From JBMORL01 sp049322335 (lineage in GTDB: Bacteria; Bacteroidota; Bacteroidia; Flavobacteriales_D; UBA2798), in NCBI GenBank assembly GCA_049322335.1, contig JBMORL010000048.1:70905-134904 (forward strand): a stretch of 64,000 nt of DNA, read 5' to 3'. Below are positions 61,577 through 64,000 of this stretch, piece after piece. The first letter of the stretch is position 1, and each line of letters begins with the position of its first letter. The notes beneath the pieces were generated by a model. It was given only the letters and a program-made list of their open reading frames with translations. It did not search any database and was not told the origin of the DNA. A program made the translations under genes and the position numbers.

Positions 61577-61683
61577 CCGACCTGACAATATGATGCCAAT
61601 AGATAAAGAAAAAATTAATAATCATTCAGCCAAAATCAAAGTCAGTTCGAGTAGTCATGCGCCCTGGCGTGATGTATCGAGAA
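61577..61683. repeat. TCGAG/GTCAG hairpin repeat, second locus
   Basis: CGACCTGACAAT (61577-61588), a spacer, then GTCAGTTCGAGTAGTCATGC...GTGATGTATCGAGAAC (61641-61683), the same units as 17964-18080 with a different inner stem. The left unit is cut by the scaffold gap. Confidence 0.7.
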
Positions 61684-61691
61684 CATTCGCA

Positions 61692-64000
61692 ATGCTGTTC
61701 TTTTTCTTTGTTTTATTTTCCAACCACACTATTCTTTCCGCTCAGCAAAGTGCAAAACCTGTGACAGATTTTAAAGCAGCAGAAGATGAAATTCCCTATC
61801 GTATTAAGAAAAAAGCGTGGACAGAAATTGAATCAGAGCGTACGCTTAACTCTGCCAGTTTCCGTAAACCGGATGGAGCGTATGTAAAATATGTTTCGCG
61901 TGAGCCGGTGAATTATTATAAAGAAGGAAAGCTGGTTCCGATAAACACAGAACTAAAATTTACCAATGGCGGATGGATCGCAGATGAACAACAACATCCC
62001 TTTTGCATAAATGCCAACGGAAATATTTCAATGTTTGTTCCGGAATTAAATTATATCTATTCTTTCAGCACTACGGTTTCTATCAATCAGCAAAAAGCAG
62101 AAATTCCCGATAATATTTATGTGCATGGTGATACCGCTATGTTCAGCAACATTGTTCCGGGCGTTGACAAATTTGTACATTTTCGCAACAACGGTGCTAA
62201 ATACAGTTATATCATCAATAATGCGGCTTCACTTCCCGCTGGCGAACTTGTCATCCGCGAATCGTTAGGATTACCCGAAGGTTGTACCATAACAGGAGTG
62301 AAAGATTTTTCTGAAACGATTACCGAAAATAATGAAGAGCGTATAAAAGGACATATTGAAATAAAAGACAAAGAAGGAAATTTTCTTATGCGTTTTGGTT
62401 CCATTCTTGTTTATGATGCAGATGGAAAAACTACTGTGGGTTATTATTATCCCTACAGGATGCCTGATGCAGGATGGCAGCTGAAATTAATTGTGGATGA
62501 AACATGGTTGCACAGCACAGAAAGGGTTTTTCCTATCACGGTTGATCCGCTGGTAACCGGCCCCACTTCTAACTGGACAGGAGGATTTATGCCTTCGTGC
62601 TTTTCACCCGCGTATAACGTGGACAGCATTTTAGTTACTATTCCGGGACAAATTACTGTTACCAATTTAAGTGTGACTTCCAGTTATTATGCCGATCCTT
62701 TTTTTGGAGCATGGATGAGTGACGGAGCTATGTATTTCAGCACAACGTGCAACAATTCCATTACGTTTACGGTGGCTTCTCCCGGTGGTGATATTGCCGG
62801 AACAGCTTACCTGCAGAATTATAATCTTAAATCTCCGTTGTTGTGTTGTATTCCGCAATCGTGCAGCCAGCAGCAGTTTTGGTTACGGATGCACCTGGCG
62901 CGTACATTCGGTGGTTCGGGATGTAATACCACTTATTTGTATTACGATCCGGGTTCCCTATGGCCATTCTCTGCGTATATCGAAGGATACACTATAGAAA
63001 CCTACAGCGCAATGGTGAATATTTTTCCCAATTCATTTTGCGCCAACGACTGTGATGTACCTGTAAATATTTATGCGCGATACGGAGTTCCTCCTTTTAC
63101 ATTCGATCATCCCTGGGCTGTCGCACAATCCGTAGCGGGTGTTCCTGCCGGTTGCAGCAATGTGAACGAAATTGAACAGCTTACACTCATCAATCCGAAT
63201 TGTCCAAATTATTGTGATACGTCAACTACCGTTCCTCTTCCTCCCCCGATTGTCACCGATGCCTGCGGAAATACAGTGAGCGGATGGCCTTCCATTAATC
63301 TCAATATTAAACCTGTCGCACAGGTTACGGCAGTCCCCGACTCGTTAGTGATCTGTTCGGACGAAGATGCCAACATTACGCTGGTTCCCTGCATCACCAC
63401 CAATGCCACCGTGTATTGGTACGGAAACGGATTAAACGGAACGGGAAATATGACCGACACCACACTCAGCAACACCAGCGGAAGTTACACCACCACTTAC
63501 TACAATGCTTACGCAATAACCAACGGATGTTATTCCGACACTATTTCTTTTGCCGTAACTACCGAACCGGAACCTGTGGCTGATTTCACCAACAGCTCTC
63601 CCGTTTTTGCCACACAGCCGGTAACGTTTACCGATAACAGCAACTCTCCCGGAACATTGTCCAACTGGTTCTGGAGTTTTGGTGACGGTAATACCGATCC
63701 CACACAAAATCCCGTTTACATCTACACCATTCCGGGTGACTATACCGTGTGCCACGCTGTCACCTCTGCCGAAGGTTGCACCGACACCATCTGCAAAACC
63801 ATTACTGTTGTTCCGTTACAAATTGTCACGCCCAACGTCATCTCTCCTAACGGTGACGGGGTAAACGATGTGCTGGAGTTTCAGTATCTTGAATTTTATC
63901 CTTCCAATCATCTTGCTATCTTCAACCGCTGGGGAAATCTTATCTACCAGAAAGAAAATTACGCCAACGACTGGAATGCGCGTGATTACCCGGATGGCGT
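61692..64000 (+). CDS. Large T9SS type B cargo protein, 3' end cut by the window
   Basis: 769 codons visible, open to the window edge. ATG at 61692 with signal peptide MLFFFFVLFSNHTILSAQ; the frame is also open from an ATG at 61593, but that start would translate the dispersed repeat. After an N-terminal region with TDFKAAEDEIPYRIKKKAWT and YRMPDAGWQLKLIVDETWLH comes a Cys-rich beta part (CCIPQSCSQQQFWLRMHLAR), then a PKD-like domain (WFWSFGDGNTDPTQNPVYIY) and, at the very end, the gliding-motility-associated type B sorting domain (TPNVISPNGDGVNDVLEFQY, then FNRWGNLIYQKENYANDWNA). Type B cargo is often retained at the surface or is a gliding adhesin. No catalytic domain recognised in the visible part. 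Confidence 0.87.
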   Translation, partial: MLFFFFVLFSNHTILSAQQSAKPVTDFKAAEDEIPYRIKKKAWTEIESERTLNSASFRKPDGAYVKYVSREPVNYYKEGKLVPINTELKFTNGGWIADEQQHPFCINANGNISMFVPELNYIYSFSTTVSINQQKAEIPDNIYVHGDTAMFSNIVPGVDKFVHFRNNGAKYSYIINNAASLPAGELVIRESLGLPEGCTITGVKDFSETITENNEERIKGHIEIKDKEGNFLMRFGSILVYDADGKTTVGYYYPYRMPDAGWQLKLIVDETWLHSTERVFPITVDPLVTGPTSNWTGGFMPSCFSPAYNVDSILVTIPGQITVTNLSVTSSYYADPFFGAWMSDGAMYFSTTCNNSITFTVASPGGDIAGTAYLQNYNLKSPLLCCIPQSCSQQQFWLRMHLARTFGGSGCNTTYLYYDPGSLWPFSAYIEGYTIETYSAMVNIFPNSFCANDCDVPVNIYARYGVPPFTFDHPWAVAQSVAGVPAGCSNVNEIEQLTLINPNCPNYCDTSTTVPLPPPIVTDACGNTVSGWPSINLNIKPVAQVTAVPDSLVICSDEDANITLVPCITTNATVYWYGNGLNGTGNMTDTTLSNTSGSYTTTYYNAYAITNGCYSDTISFAVTTEPEPVADFTNSSPVFATQPVTFTDNSNSPGTLSNWFWSFGDGNTDPTQNPVYIYTIPGDYTVCHAVTSAEGCTDTICKTITVVPLQIVTPNVISPNGDGVNDVLEFQYLEFYPSNHLAIFNRWGNLIYQKENYANDWNARDYPDG

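Overview
The window is chromosomal DNA from a member of the Bacteroidota. Three observations support this. Several secreted proteins carry C-terminal type IX secretion (T9SS) sorting domains, both the short type A form and the gliding-motility-associated type B form. Several genes are preceded by the Bacteroidota promoter pattern TTTG-N19/20-TAnnTTTG, mostly without a Shine-Dalgarno sequence. The family content (GldG-like protein, DUF2723 membrane protein, DUF6934, large A2M protein, MORN/YwqK repeats) is typical of the phylum. I cannot place it below phylum level. Two 100-N scaffold gaps, one flanked by an exact 127-bp duplication, suggest a short-read, possibly metagenomic, assembly.

Layout. 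1-4640: a partial secreted protein, threonine-degradation kbl, a small lipoprotein, and a minus-strand group with a CrtA-like protein and a small secreted-protein gene broken by a 10-bp tandem duplication. 5058-9165: a translation block, rplM-rpsI-rpsB-tsf, terminator, pyrH-frr. 9174-14093: a GxxExxY gene bracketed by inverted CGCAAAG-type repeats, two T9SS cargo proteins, an alpha-helical repeat protein and a lipoprotein. 14222-23288 (minus): flippase-dut-uvrC, then a secreted protein, a 1242-aa histidine kinase and a crotonase in tight linkage. 23336-30467: recJ, an alpha/beta hydrolase, methylmalonyl-CoA epimerase, an oligopeptide-type binding lipoprotein and small secreted proteins. 30694-40582 (minus): a 2086-aa alpha-2-macroglobulin with a thioester motif, an FAD oxidoreductase lacking a normal start codon, a DUF6934/small basic protein pair, and a GldG-like lipoprotein crossing an artefactual gap. 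40637-45096 (minus): rimP-nusA-infB with a good promoter and a terminator-like leader hairpin. 45128-52240 (minus): MORN-repeat protein, LysE exporter, polysaccharide deacetylase, DUF2723 protein. 52343-57532 (plus): tRNA-Gln, a STAS-like protein, a GH3/beta-lactamase fusion with a degenerate GH3 half, a second LysE exporter and a membrane protein. 57538-59813 (minus): PfkB kinase and CapA. 60124-64000 (plus): two large T9SS-type extracellular proteins, the first cut by the second gap and the second by the window end.

Most of the window is ordinary core genome interrupted by dispersed hairpin-type intergenic repeats. I found no CRISPR array, prophage, transposase or clear defence island. The points most worth checking are the DUF6934 pair with the start-less oxidoreductase behind it, the rimP-nusA-infB leader, the GxxExxY cassette, the inactive-looking GH3 half of the beta-lactamase fusion, and the GldG-like lipoprotein that ends where GldG normally continues into a membrane anchor.
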